Shown: positions 1 to 7,171 of the stretch, piece by piece
Layout of the letters: the number at the start of each line of letters is the position of its first letter
How positions within the stretch are numbered: position 1 is the stretch's first letter
Assembly (NCBI RefSeq): GCF_021165955.1
Contig: NZ_CP088952.1
Coordinates: 248,001 to 312,000, forward strand
Source of the DNA: Massilia endophytica
GTDB taxonomy: Bacteria; Pseudomonadota; Gammaproteobacteria; Burkholderiales; Burkholderiaceae_D
Reading direction: 5' to 3'
Length of the DNA: 64,000 nucleotides
Position numbers and translations under genes: made by a program
Notes under the pieces: model-generated
Database searches by the model: none
Seen by the model: only the letters and a program-made list of their open reading frames with translations
Told to the model about the DNA's origin: nothing

Positions 1-164
1 CGGGTGGCGATTTTTGAGAGTCGGTTACCCATCTCGTTCTACCTGCAAAAGTTCCGAAGCTGCGAGGATACGCCAAATTACCAATGGTTGGGCGGGGATT
101 TCGCCTCCGTGCGCGGATTCGCCATACAATTCATGCTCGCCCAATCCCTTCCCCACGATGTGAC

Positions 165-1655
165 ATGAATTCCCCTTCCACCCAAAGCGCCTTCTGCGAG
201 GAACGCCAGCGCAGCGTGGCGGAGGCGTTGCTTGCCGTGCTGCCGCCGCACTGCGTGCTGCACAAGCTGGAAGACACGCGCCCTTACGAGTGCGATGGCC
301 TGGCGGCCTACCGCCAGCCCCCCATGATCGTCACGCTGCCGGAAACTGAAGCGCAGGTGGCCGCGGTGCTGGGAGTGTGCCGCAAGTACGGCGTGCCCAT
401 CGTGCCGCGTGGCGCGGGCACGGGGCTCTCGGGCGGCGCTATGCCCATCGCGGACGGCGTCGTGCTTTCCACCGCGCGCCTGAACCGCATTGTGCGCATG
501 GATGCGTATTCGCGCACGGCGGTCGTACAGCCTGGCGTGCGCAACCTCGCCATTTCGGAAGCGGCTGCGCAGTATGGCCTTTACTATGCGCCCGATCCTT
601 CCTCGCAGATCGCCTGCACCATCGGCGGCAACGTTGCGGAGAATGCGGGCGGCGTACATTGCCTGAAATATGGGCTAACGGTCCACAACGTGCTCCGTGT
701 GCGCATGATGACCATCGAGGGGGATGTGGTGGAGCTGGGTGGGGAATCGCTCGACGCGCCGGGACTCGACCTGCTGGCCGCCTTCATCGGGTCCGAAGGC
801 ATGCTGGGCGTCGTCACCGAAGTCACGGTGAAGCTGGTGCCAAAGCCTGCCGCCGCGCGCGTGATCATGGCTTCTTTCGACGACGTGGTAGCGGGCGGCA
901 ACGCCGTGGCGCACGTGATCGCGGCGGGCATCATTCCCGCCGGCCTTGAGATGATGGACCAGACCTCCTCGCGCATGGTCGAGCCTTTCGTGAAGGCGGG
1001 CTACGACACCGATGCCGCCGCCATCCTGCTGTGCGAGGCGGATGGCACGGCCGAAGAGGTGGAGGAAGAGATCGCGCGCATGAAGGCCGTGCTGGAGAGC
1101 GCGGGCGCCAGCGCCATCCTCGTATCGAACAGCGAGCAGGAAAGGCTGCGCTTCTGGTCGGGCCGCAAGAACGCCTTCCCGGCGGCGGGCCGCATCTCGC
1201 CGGACTACTATTGCATGGACGGCACCATTCCGCGCAAGAACCTGGCCCAGGTGCTGACCGGCATCGCGCAGATGGAGGTGAAATACGGCCTGCGCTGCGC
1301 CAACGTCTTCCATGCCGGTGACGGTAACCTGCACCCGCTGATCCTCTTCGATGCGAACAAGCCGGACGAGCTGCAGCGCGCCGAAGCCTTTGGCGCCGAG
1401 ATCCTGGCGCTGTGCGTGGAAGTGGGCGGCACCATCACCGGGGAGCATGGCGTGGGCATCGAGAAGATCGATTCCATGTGCGTGCAGTTCAAGCCTGCCG
1501 AACTGGAGGCTTTCTTCGCGCTCAAGCGGGCCTTCGATCCGCTCATGCTGCTCAATCCGAACAAGGCCATTCCCACGCTGAACCGCTGCGCCGAATTCGG
1601 CAAGATGCGCGTGAGCGGCGGCGTGCTGCCGCACGCGGACCTGCCGCGCTTCTGA
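165..1655 (+). CDS. glcD: Glycolate oxidase FAD-binding subunit GlcD
   Basis: FAD-linked subunit of glycolate oxidase, which oxidises glycolate to glyoxylate with GlcE and GlcF and passes electrons to the respiratory chain. At 496 aa it has the family's usual length. An FAD_binding_4 (PCMH-type) domain fills the first half, with the motif PRGAGTGLSGGA and IGGNVAENAGG. An FAD-oxidase C-terminal domain follows, with HAGDGNLHP and GEHGVGIEK. The ATG at 165 is chosen because the open frame upstream to 84 encodes low-complexity arginine-rich residues unlike the family. It is the first gene of a tight glcDEF operon; glcE starts 9 nt downstream. No regulator (glcC) is visible upstream before the window edge. 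Confidence 0.95.
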   Translation: MNSPSTQSAFCEERQRSVAEALLAVLPPHCVLHKLEDTRPYECDGLAAYRQPPMIVTLPETEAQVAAVLGVCRKYGVPIVPRGAGTGLSGGAMPIADGVVLSTARLNRIVRMDAYSRTAVVQPGVRNLAISEAAAQYGLYYAPDPSSQIACTIGGNVAENAGGVHCLKYGLTVHNVLRVRMMTIEGDVVELGGESLDAPGLDLLAAFIGSEGMLGVVTEVTVKLVPKPAAARVIMASFDDVVAGGNAVAHVIAAGIIPAGLEMMDQTSSRMVEPFVKAGYDTDAAAILLCEADGTAEEVEEEIARMKAVLESAGASAILVSNSEQERLRFWSGRKNAFPAAGRISPDYYCMDGTIPRKNLAQVLTGIAQMEVKYGLRCANVFHAGDGNLHPLILFDANKPDELQRAEAFGAEILALCVEVGGTITGEHGVGIEKIDSMCVQFKPAELEAFFALKRAFDPLMLLNPNKAIPTLNRCAEFGKMRVSGGVLPHADLPRF

Positions 1656-1664
1656 CCAAGGACC

Positions 1665-2714
1665 ATGCAAGCCATTATTGAACAATTCCGCGACCGCATC
1701 CTGACGGCCCACGCCGCGCGCTCGCCCCTGCGCCTGCGCGGCGGCGGCACCAAGGACTGGTACGGCCAGCGCCTGCAGGGCGAGGTGCTGGATACGCGCG
1801 CCTACAGCGGCGTGGTCGACTATGAGCCCACCGAGCTGGTGATCACGGCCCGCTGTGGTACGCCCTTGGCCGAGATCGAGACGCTGCTGGCCGAGCGCAG
1901 GCAGATGCTCGCTTTCGAGCCTCCACGCTTCGGCCCCGCCTCCACCATCGGCGGCGTGGTCGCCGCCGGTCTCTCCGGCCCGCGCCGCGCGGCGGCGGGC
2001 GCCGTGCGCGACTTCGTGCTGGGTGCGAAGCTGATGGGCCACAAGGGTGAGCTCCTGAATTTCGGCGGGCAGGTGATGAAGAACGTGGCGGGCTACGACG
2101 TATCGCGCCTGCTGGCGGGCTCCCTCGGCACGCTGGGCCTCATCATGGAAGTGTCGCTCAAGGTGCTGCCCATGCCGGTGCGCGAGGAGACCATTCGCTT
2201 CGAGCTGGACGAGATTGCAGCGCTGAAGGCCCTGAACGAATGGGCGGGCCAGCCGCTGCCGGTATCTGCAAGCTGCTGGCATGGCGGCGTGCTCACCGTG
2301 CGCCTTTCAGGCGCCGAGGCCGCGGTGCAGCTGGCGCTGGCGAAGCTGGGCGGCGAACGCGTGTCCGGCGGCGCCGCATTCTGGACGGGGCTGCGCGACC
2401 AGACGAGCGCCTTCTTCGAGACCGAAACCCTGTGGCGGCTGTCGCTGCCGCCTGCGGCCAGCGCCGTAGTGCTCGGCGGCGAGCAGCTGATCGAGTGGGG
2501 CGGGGCCCTGCGCTGGCTGAAGGCTGCGCCGGAAGCGGCGGATAGCATCCGCCGCAGCGTGGCGGCCGCAGGCGGCCACGCAAGCCTGTACCGTGCCCAG
2601 GACAAGAGCGCCGGCGCCTTCCATCCGCTGGCGCCCGCCGTCGCGCGCATCCACGAACGAATGAAGGCGGCCTTCGACCCTGCCGGCATCTTCAACCCCG
2701 GCCGCATGTACTGA
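1665..2714 (+). CDS. glcE: Glycolate oxidase subunit GlcE
   Basis: Second FAD-binding subunit of glycolate oxidase (349 aa). It carries one FAD_binding_4 domain in the first half (RGGGTKDWYG, then GPASTIGGVVAAGLSGPRR and GQVMKNVAGYDVSRL) and a shorter C-terminal part ending in FDPAGIFNPGRMY, typical of GlcE. It lies 9 nt after glcD and 4 nt before glcF, so the three are almost certainly co-transcribed. No motif is missing. Confidence 0.95.
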   Translation: MQAIIEQFRDRILTAHAARSPLRLRGGGTKDWYGQRLQGEVLDTRAYSGVVDYEPTELVITARCGTPLAEIETLLAERRQMLAFEPPRFGPASTIGGVVAAGLSGPRRAAAGAVRDFVLGAKLMGHKGELLNFGGQVMKNVAGYDVSRLLAGSLGTLGLIMEVSLKVLPMPVREETIRFELDEIAALKALNEWAGQPLPVSASCWHGGVLTVRLSGAEAAVQLALAKLGGERVSGGAAFWTGLRDQTSAFFETETLWRLSLPPAASAVVLGGEQLIEWGGALRWLKAAPEAADSIRRSVAAAGGHASLYRAQDKSAGAFHPLAPAVARIHERMKAAFDPAGIFNPGRMY

Positions 2715-2718
2715 ACCT

Positions 2719-3945
2719 ATGCAAACCAATCTGGCAGACTTCATTCGTAACACGCCTGAAGGCGACGAGGCGGAATCCATCCTGCGCGCCTGCGTGCATT
2801 GCGGCTTCTGCACCGCCACCTGTCCCACCTACCAGCTGCTGGGCGACGAGCTGGATGGACCGCGCGGCCGCATCTACCTGATCAAGCAGGTGCTGGAAGG
2901 CGCGCCGGTCACGCACAGCACCCAGACCCACCTGGACCGCTGCCTCACCTGCCGCAACTGCGAATCCACCTGCCCTTCCGGCGTGCAGTATGGACGCCTG
3001 GCCGACATCGGCCGCAAGGTGGTGGAGGAACGCGTGCCGCGCCCGCTGGGCCAGCGCATCCAGCGCTATGTGCTCAAGGAAGGCCTGGCGCGCAAGGGCC
3101 TGTTCACGCCAGCACTGCGCATGGGGCAGTTGTTCCGTCCACTGCTGTCGAAGTCCCTGCAGGACAAGATTCCGCCAATGCGCCTGCCGCAGGCATGGCC
3201 GGCGCGCCAGCACGCCCGCAAGATGCTGGTGCTGGACGGCTGCGTGCAGCCCGCCATGGCGCCCAATATCAACGCCGCGGCCGCGCGCGTGCTCGACGCC
3301 GTGGGTGTCCAACTGGTCGTTGCGCCGAAGGCGGGGTGCTGCGGCGCGCTGCGCTTCCACATGAACGACCAGGACGGCGGCATGGACGACATGCGCCGCA
3401 ATATCGATGCGTGGTGGCCGTATGTGGAGAGCGGTATCGAGGCGATCGTGATGACGGCCTCCGGCTGCGGCGTCACGGTCAAGGAGTACGGTCATCTGCT
3501 GGCGCGCGATCCGCAGTACGCCGAGAAAGCGGCCCGCATCTCCGCGCTCACGCTCGACCTCAGCGAGGTTCTGCCCGCCTTCGAGAATGAGCTGGTGCAG
3601 CGTGTGGCCGAACGCAAGCCGTCGGAGCGCGTCGCCTATCATCCGCCATGTTCGCTGCAGCATGGCCAGCAGATTCGCGGCAAGGTGGAAGGCCTGCTGC
3701 GCGCCGTGGGCGTGGACGTGAGGCTCTGCGCCGACTCGCACCTGTGCTGCGGCTCGGCAGGAACGTATTCGATGCTGTATCCTGAAATCTCGAAGGAGCT
3801 GCGCGACCGCAAACTGGCCAACCTGGCCGACACGGGCGCCCAGCGCATCGTTTCAGCCAACATCGGCTGCGTGAGCCATCTGCAGTCCGGCACCGAAATC
3901 CCGGTCGAGCACTGGGTTGAATTGCTGGATCGCCTGCTGGCCTAG
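2719..3945 (+). CDS. glcF: Glycolate oxidase iron-sulfur subunit GlcF
   Basis: Iron-sulfur subunit of glycolate oxidase (408 aa). Two 4Fe-4S ferredoxin-type motifs are visible near the N-terminus (CVHCGFCTATCP about residues 27-38 and CLTCRNCESTCP about 75-86). Two CCG (cysteine-rich) domains follow, with AGCCGAL and LCCGSAGTYS. It is the third gene of glcDEF and starts 4 nt after glcE. It presumably moves electrons from the flavin subunits to quinone at the inner membrane. Confidence 0.95.
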   Translation: MQTNLADFIRNTPEGDEAESILRACVHCGFCTATCPTYQLLGDELDGPRGRIYLIKQVLEGAPVTHSTQTHLDRCLTCRNCESTCPSGVQYGRLADIGRKVVEERVPRPLGQRIQRYVLKEGLARKGLFTPALRMGQLFRPLLSKSLQDKIPPMRLPQAWPARQHARKMLVLDGCVQPAMAPNINAAAARVLDAVGVQLVVAPKAGCCGALRFHMNDQDGGMDDMRRNIDAWWPYVESGIEAIVMTASGCGVTVKEYGHLLARDPQYAEKAARISALTLDLSEVLPAFENELVQRVAERKPSERVAYHPPCSLQHGQQIRGKVEGLLRAVGVDVRLCADSHLCCGSAGTYSMLYPEISKELRDRKLANLADTGAQRIVSANIGCVSHLQSGTEIPVEHWVELLDRLLA

Positions 3946-3955
3946 AGGAGCGCAT

Positions 3956-4351
3956 ATGACAAGCAGAACCGCATCGTGCAGCTGTGGGCAGCTCACGGCT
4001 CAAGTCACAGGAGATCCCGTCCGGATCTCCATCTGCCACTGCCTGGCGTGCCAGCGCCGCACCGGAAGCGTCTTCGGTGAGCAGGCGAGGTATCCGCGCG
4101 AGAACGTGACGGTATCCGGTGAGGCGACGGAATACACGCGCGCGGGTGACGACGGCCCGGGCGCGCGCTTCCATTTCTGTCCCCGCTGCGGGGCCACCGT
4201 CTACTATGAGCTCCTGGGACTGGAAGGCTTCCTCGGCATTCCAGTCGGGGCCTTCGCCGACCCAAATTTTCCCTCTCCAACGATATCCGTCTACGAAGAA
4301 CGGATGCACAAATGGGTGGCGCCACCGCCCGGCGCCGAGCACATTTTCTGA
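3956..4351 (+). CDS. GFA-family (glutathione-dependent formaldehyde-activating-like) zinc protein
   Basis: Small zinc-binding protein of 131 aa with the GFA fold. Cysteine pairs are visible in CSCGQLTAQV, HCLACQRRTGS and FCPRCGATVYY, which match the two zinc sites of the family. The ATG at 3956 has a GAGGAG ribosome site 5 nt upstream, which decides the start over the longer open frame that overlaps glcF. It follows glcF by 10 nt, so it is probably the last gene of the glc transcript. GFA proteins are often annotated as formaldehyde-glutathione condensing enzymes, but most members are uncharacterised; no specific substrate is claimed. Confidence 0.85.
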   Translation: MTSRTASCSCGQLTAQVTGDPVRISICHCLACQRRTGSVFGEQARYPRENVTVSGEATEYTRAGDDGPGARFHFCPRCGATVYYELLGLEGFLGIPVGAFADPNFPSPTISVYEERMHKWVAPPPGAEHIF

Positions 4352-4358
4352 ACGTCCC

Positions 4359-5048
4359 TTAGAGCCGCGCGAGCACGCCCGCCACGATACGGTCGCAGCG
4401 CTCGCCGTCGAAGGAAAACGCGGATGCGGAAGCATTGTCGAAGTCGCGCGCCAGTGCCTCGCGCAGCAGTCCTCTGGCACGGAAGAAGTGGCTGCGTACG
4501 GTCGCTTCAGGGACATTCAGAACAGATGCCACCTCCTGCACCGGCATGTCCTCCACTGCGCGCAGCACGAACACGGTGCGCAGCCGGCCGGGAAGCTTGT
4601 CGATGCGCGCTTCGATCAGCCTGCGCGCCTCGGCACGCAGCACCGCCTCGTCCGGCGCTTCGGGAAAGGCCCTCAGTGCTTCGTCCATGGCTTCTTCCTC
4701 GACGCCTTCGGCGAGATCCGCTCCCGGCACAAGCTGGATGATGTCGGCCCGGCGCTGCTGCTTGCGCAGCCTTCCCGTGGCCTCGTTGATGACGATGCGC
4801 GTGAGCCAGGTCGACAGGGAAGCCTCGCCGCGGAAGGTCGAGGCATTGCGATAGGCCAGCAGGTAGGCTTCCTGCACAATATCCTCTGCCTCCGCGTCGT
4901 CCCGCACCATGCTGCGCGCCGTCCTGTACAGAAGCTGGTTGTGCTTCCGCATGAGCACTTCGAATGCAGCCTGCTCGCCTTGCGCCACAAGGCGCATAAG
5001 CTCAGGCCCCGAGGCCTGCTTCAGATCGGCCTTGCTGTGCAATTGCAT
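4359..5048 (-). CDS. ECF-type RNA polymerase sigma factor
   Basis: Sigma-70 family, ECF group, 229 aa. Region 2 lies at about residues 25-95 (FEVLMRKHNQLLYRTARSMV, then AEDIVQEAYLLAYRN). Region 4 lies at about 155-205 (LPGRLRTVFVLRAVEDMPVQ, then LNVPEATVRSHFFRARGLLR). A roughly 50-residue acidic linker joins them and a short tail follows. It is the third gene of a minus-strand operon after a DUF4142 protein and a cupredoxin (gap 12 nt). No anti-sigma gene adjoins it, which is unusual for an ECF factor. It is convergent with the GFA gene. Its target promoters are unknown; the operon partners suggest an envelope, copper or oxidative-stress signal. Confidence 0.9.
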   Translation of the reverse strand: MQLHSKADLKQASGPELMRLVAQGEQAAFEVLMRKHNQLLYRTARSMVRDDAEAEDIVQEAYLLAYRNASTFRGEASLSTWLTRIVINEATGRLRKQQRRADIIQLVPGADLAEGVEEEAMDEALRAFPEAPDEAVLRAEARRLIEARIDKLPGRLRTVFVLRAVEDMPVQEVASVLNVPEATVRSHFFRARGLLREALARDFDNASASAFSFDGERCDRIVAGVLARL

Positions 5049-5060
5049 CGCTCCGCTCCT

Positions 5061-5384
5061 TCATTTGACGACCAGTGTACCCTTCATCATGCGATGCAAG
5101 GTGCACACGTAGGGATAGCTGCCGCGCTTCTCCGCGGTGAACTTCCAGCTTGCCTCGGCGGCAATCGCCGGCGAGGCGGGGCCGCCTTTCGCATCCGCCG
5201 TGACATTGTGGGGAAACGGATCCTTGTTGCGCCAGATGACCGTGTCCCCAGGCTTCACCTCCAGCGTCTGAGGAATGAACTGCATGCCGTCGATCAGCAC
5301 GATGTGCACGGCCGGAGCGGCGAGCGCTGCCCCGGCCAGGAGCGTGGCGGCAGCCGCCACTGCCGCTTTCATGCGGAATGTCAT
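5061..5384 (-). CDS. Secreted cupredoxin-domain (plastocyanin/amicyanin-like) protein
   Basis: Exported blue-copper-type protein of 107 aa. A signal peptide (MKAAVAAAATLLAGAALAAP) precedes one cupredoxin domain. Candidate type-1 copper ligands are all present: His in DPFPHNV, then Cys, His and Met in YVCTLHRMMKG. The start is taken at 5384; an in-frame ATG at 5372 is also possible, while the longer open frame upstream lacks a signal sequence. It sits 10 nt after the DUF4142 gene and 12 nt before the ECF sigma gene. Its likely role is periplasmic electron transfer or copper handling; the redox partner is unknown. Confidence 0.88.
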   Translation of the reverse strand: MTFRMKAAVAAAATLLAGAALAAPAVHIVLIDGMQFIPQTLEVKPGDTVIWRNKDPFPHNVTADAKGGPASPAIAAEASWKFTAEKRGSYPYVCTLHRMMKGTLVVK

Positions 5385-5394
5385 GGCGCCTGCC

Positions 5395-5919
5395 TTACTT
5401 GAGCGAGGCTGCGATATGCTTGGCGTGCTCCAGGTGTGCAACGAAGGCCGGGCGCACCTTCACCAGGGTTTCCTTCAGTTCGGCGTTCTTCGCGTTCGGA
5501 ATGAGCGTCTTGTCCAGCGCATCGATCACGGCCTGGTGGTAGGCCACTTCATGGTCCACATAGGCTTTGTCGAACTCCTTGCCCTTGAGCGTCTTCAGTT
5601 TCGCGAGGTTGTCGTTGCCGCCCTGTTTCAGGCTCTTGCTCAGGTCACTCTCGGCTGGGGTCACCTTCAGTTTCGTCACCAATGCGACGGCCTGCTTGTT
5701 GACGCCCGAGTGGTCCGTGACCATCTGCTCCGCGAAGGCCTTGACCTGGGCGTTCTTCGTCATCGACTGCGCCAGCTTGCCCGCCTCGATATCGACCGTA
5801 TTGGCCGCGACGACGATGCCCGCGATCTGTGCATCGTCCGGCGCCGACTGGGCCAGGGCGGTCAGCGAGAAGGCGGCAGCGGCAGCGGCGAGTGCAAGTT
5901 TGTTCGTCAGAATATTCAT
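5395..5919 (-). CDS. DUF4142 ferritin-like periplasmic protein
   Basis: Exported helical protein of 174 aa with a signal peptide ending near ALAQSA and a DUF4142 domain, a ferritin-like four-helix fold of unknown biochemical function. Family features include the VTDHSGVNKQA segment and the closing HAVID-like and HLEHAKHIAASLK helices (seen as YHQAVIDALDKTL and AHLEHAKH). It is the first gene of the operon DUF4142, cupredoxin, ECF sigma. The ATG is preceded by an AAGGAG-like site. Confidence 0.88.
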   Translation of the reverse strand: MNILTNKLALAAAAAAFSLTALAQSAPDDAQIAGIVVAANTVDIEAGKLAQSMTKNAQVKAFAEQMVTDHSGVNKQAVALVTKLKVTPAESDLSKSLKQGGNDNLAKLKTLKGKEFDKAYVDHEVAYHQAVIDALDKTLIPNAKNAELKETLVKVRPAFVAHLEHAKHIAASLK

Positions 5920-5967
5920 GATGTGCTCCTTGGTCAGGTTGTTGGTACTGCTCCCTAACCTTGGATG

Positions 5968-6435
5968 TCACGTGCCGCCTTTTCGTTGCAAGAAATTTCG
6001 GGCCAGTTCCCGGTCGAGCGCATTGGCGAAGTTCTGCCGGTCCGCCTGGCTGAATGCGGAAGGGCCGCCAGTATCGACGCCGCTGCCACGCAGCTCCTCC
6101 ATGAACGCGCGCATGGTCAGCTGCTGGGCAATGGTATCCCGCGTGTACCATTCGCCCCGCGGGTTCAGCGGCTTCCCGCCCTTGTCGAGCACCAGTGCGG
6201 CAAGAGGGATATCACCCGTCACAACGATATCGCCCGGGCTGACTCGCGCCACGATCTCGGCGTCGGCCGCGTCGGCGCCCGCCGGAACCTGGAGCGCGCG
6301 GACGAAGCGCGAGCCCGGCACGCGAATCAACTGGTTAGCCACCAATGTGACATTGATCTGCAGGCGTTCTGCCACCCGGAACAGGATGTCCTTGATGACG
6401 GCAGGGCAGGCGTCGGCATCGACCCAGATATGCAT
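5968..6435 (-). CDS. YaiI/YqxD family (DUF188) protein
   Basis: 155-aa cytosolic protein of the UPF0178/DUF188 family, a PIN-like nuclease fold. The N-terminus [20 protein letters not shown] is diagnostic; the aspartates in DADACP and [11 protein letters not shown] are the conserved acidic positions. The start is set at the [11 protein letters not shown] methionine (6435), because the extra ten upstream codons are not part of the family. It is a single gene on the minus strand. Its biochemical function is not established. Confidence 0.92.
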   Translation of the reverse strand: MHIWVDADACPAVIKDILFRVAERLQINVTLVANQLIRVPGSRFVRALQVPAGADAADAEIVARVSPGDIVVTGDIPLAALVLDKGGKPLNPRGEWYTRDTIAQQLTMRAFMEELRGSGVDTGGPSAFSQADRQNFANALDRELARNFLQRKGGT

Positions 6436-6607
6436 TGAGTAAATTGAATGAATAGCAGAAGGCACGATTCTAGCTGCACCCGTCCATGCTCTCGAAATAA
6501 CGGTGCGGTGCTCTCAGGAATGTGACATTTTACGCATTTTCCATGAGAAAGAATTGCTACGATGCTCAGCTCTGACTCTGTACGAGTTGCACTAATGAGA
6601 GCGACCA

Positions 6608-7120
6608 ATGAAATTAAGGCCAACCATCTGGTTCTGCGTCGTACTTTCCCTTACCAGTCCGGCCCACGCATTTGAGCGGTTCGAAGACGTAGCCACCAGA
6701 AAGCAGTGGCTGTGCGAGCTTGGGAACATGATGGAGACAACCGCTTGTATGAACAGGGAGCTGCATGAATCGAATGCTCGATTGAACCAGATTTACACAA
6801 TGCTGACTCAAGCTTTGGAGAAGCCGCGCAGATTGAGAATCGCCCAACGAGCATGGCTTAAATTCCGAGATGCTCAGTGTGCGTTCGATACAGCGGAGAT
6901 GTCAGAGGGCTCTGCGGCGTCGTACACAATAGATCTGTGCTACGTCAGGGTGACGGAAGGTCGCATCGCGACTCTGGAGAGCATCCTGCCGTGTAATGGA
7001 TGCGTCCTCTTTAAGAAAAAGTATTACGAACAGCCGTTTCAATGGCCCAAGCGCCCGCGTCTCGCGACACTACCCGTGCTCGACACCCAGGAGACCTCGC
7101 AGCCCAACGAGGAACCGTAA
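6608..7120 (+). CDS. Secreted LprI-like (DUF1311) protein
   Basis: 170-aa exported protein with a signal peptide ending near SPAHA. A DUF1311/LprI-type domain follows, with CMNRELHESNARLNQIYTML and the WLKFRDAQC motif plus four paired-looking cysteines. Some family members inhibit lysozyme, but most are uncharacterised. Base composition is clearly more AT-rich than the flanking genes and codon choice is less biased, which suggests recent acquisition. It stands alone between a YaiI-type gene and a GGDEF/EAL gene on the other strand. The C-terminal 40 residues are proline- and lysine-rich and not obviously conserved. Confidence 0.75.
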   Translation: MKLRPTIWFCVVLSLTSPAHAFERFEDVATRKQWLCELGNMMETTACMNRELHESNARLNQIYTMLTQALEKPRRLRIAQRAWLKFRDAQCAFDTAEMSEGSAASYTIDLCYVRVTEGRIATLESILPCNGCVLFKKKYYEQPFQWPKRPRLATLPVLDTQETSQPNEEP

Positions 7121-7171
7121 TCGGTCAGGAGTATGACTTCGTAAAGTGAGTGTCTCTTTCTCGTTCTTTGG

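Noticed and set aside
84..164. Extended N-terminus for GlcD
   Set aside because: The added residues are arginine-rich and outside the family; the ATG at 165 begins the conserved protein.
675..2282. A 535-residue frame antisense to glcD and glcE
   Set aside because: It covers the junction of two genuine genes and shows no recognisable domain.
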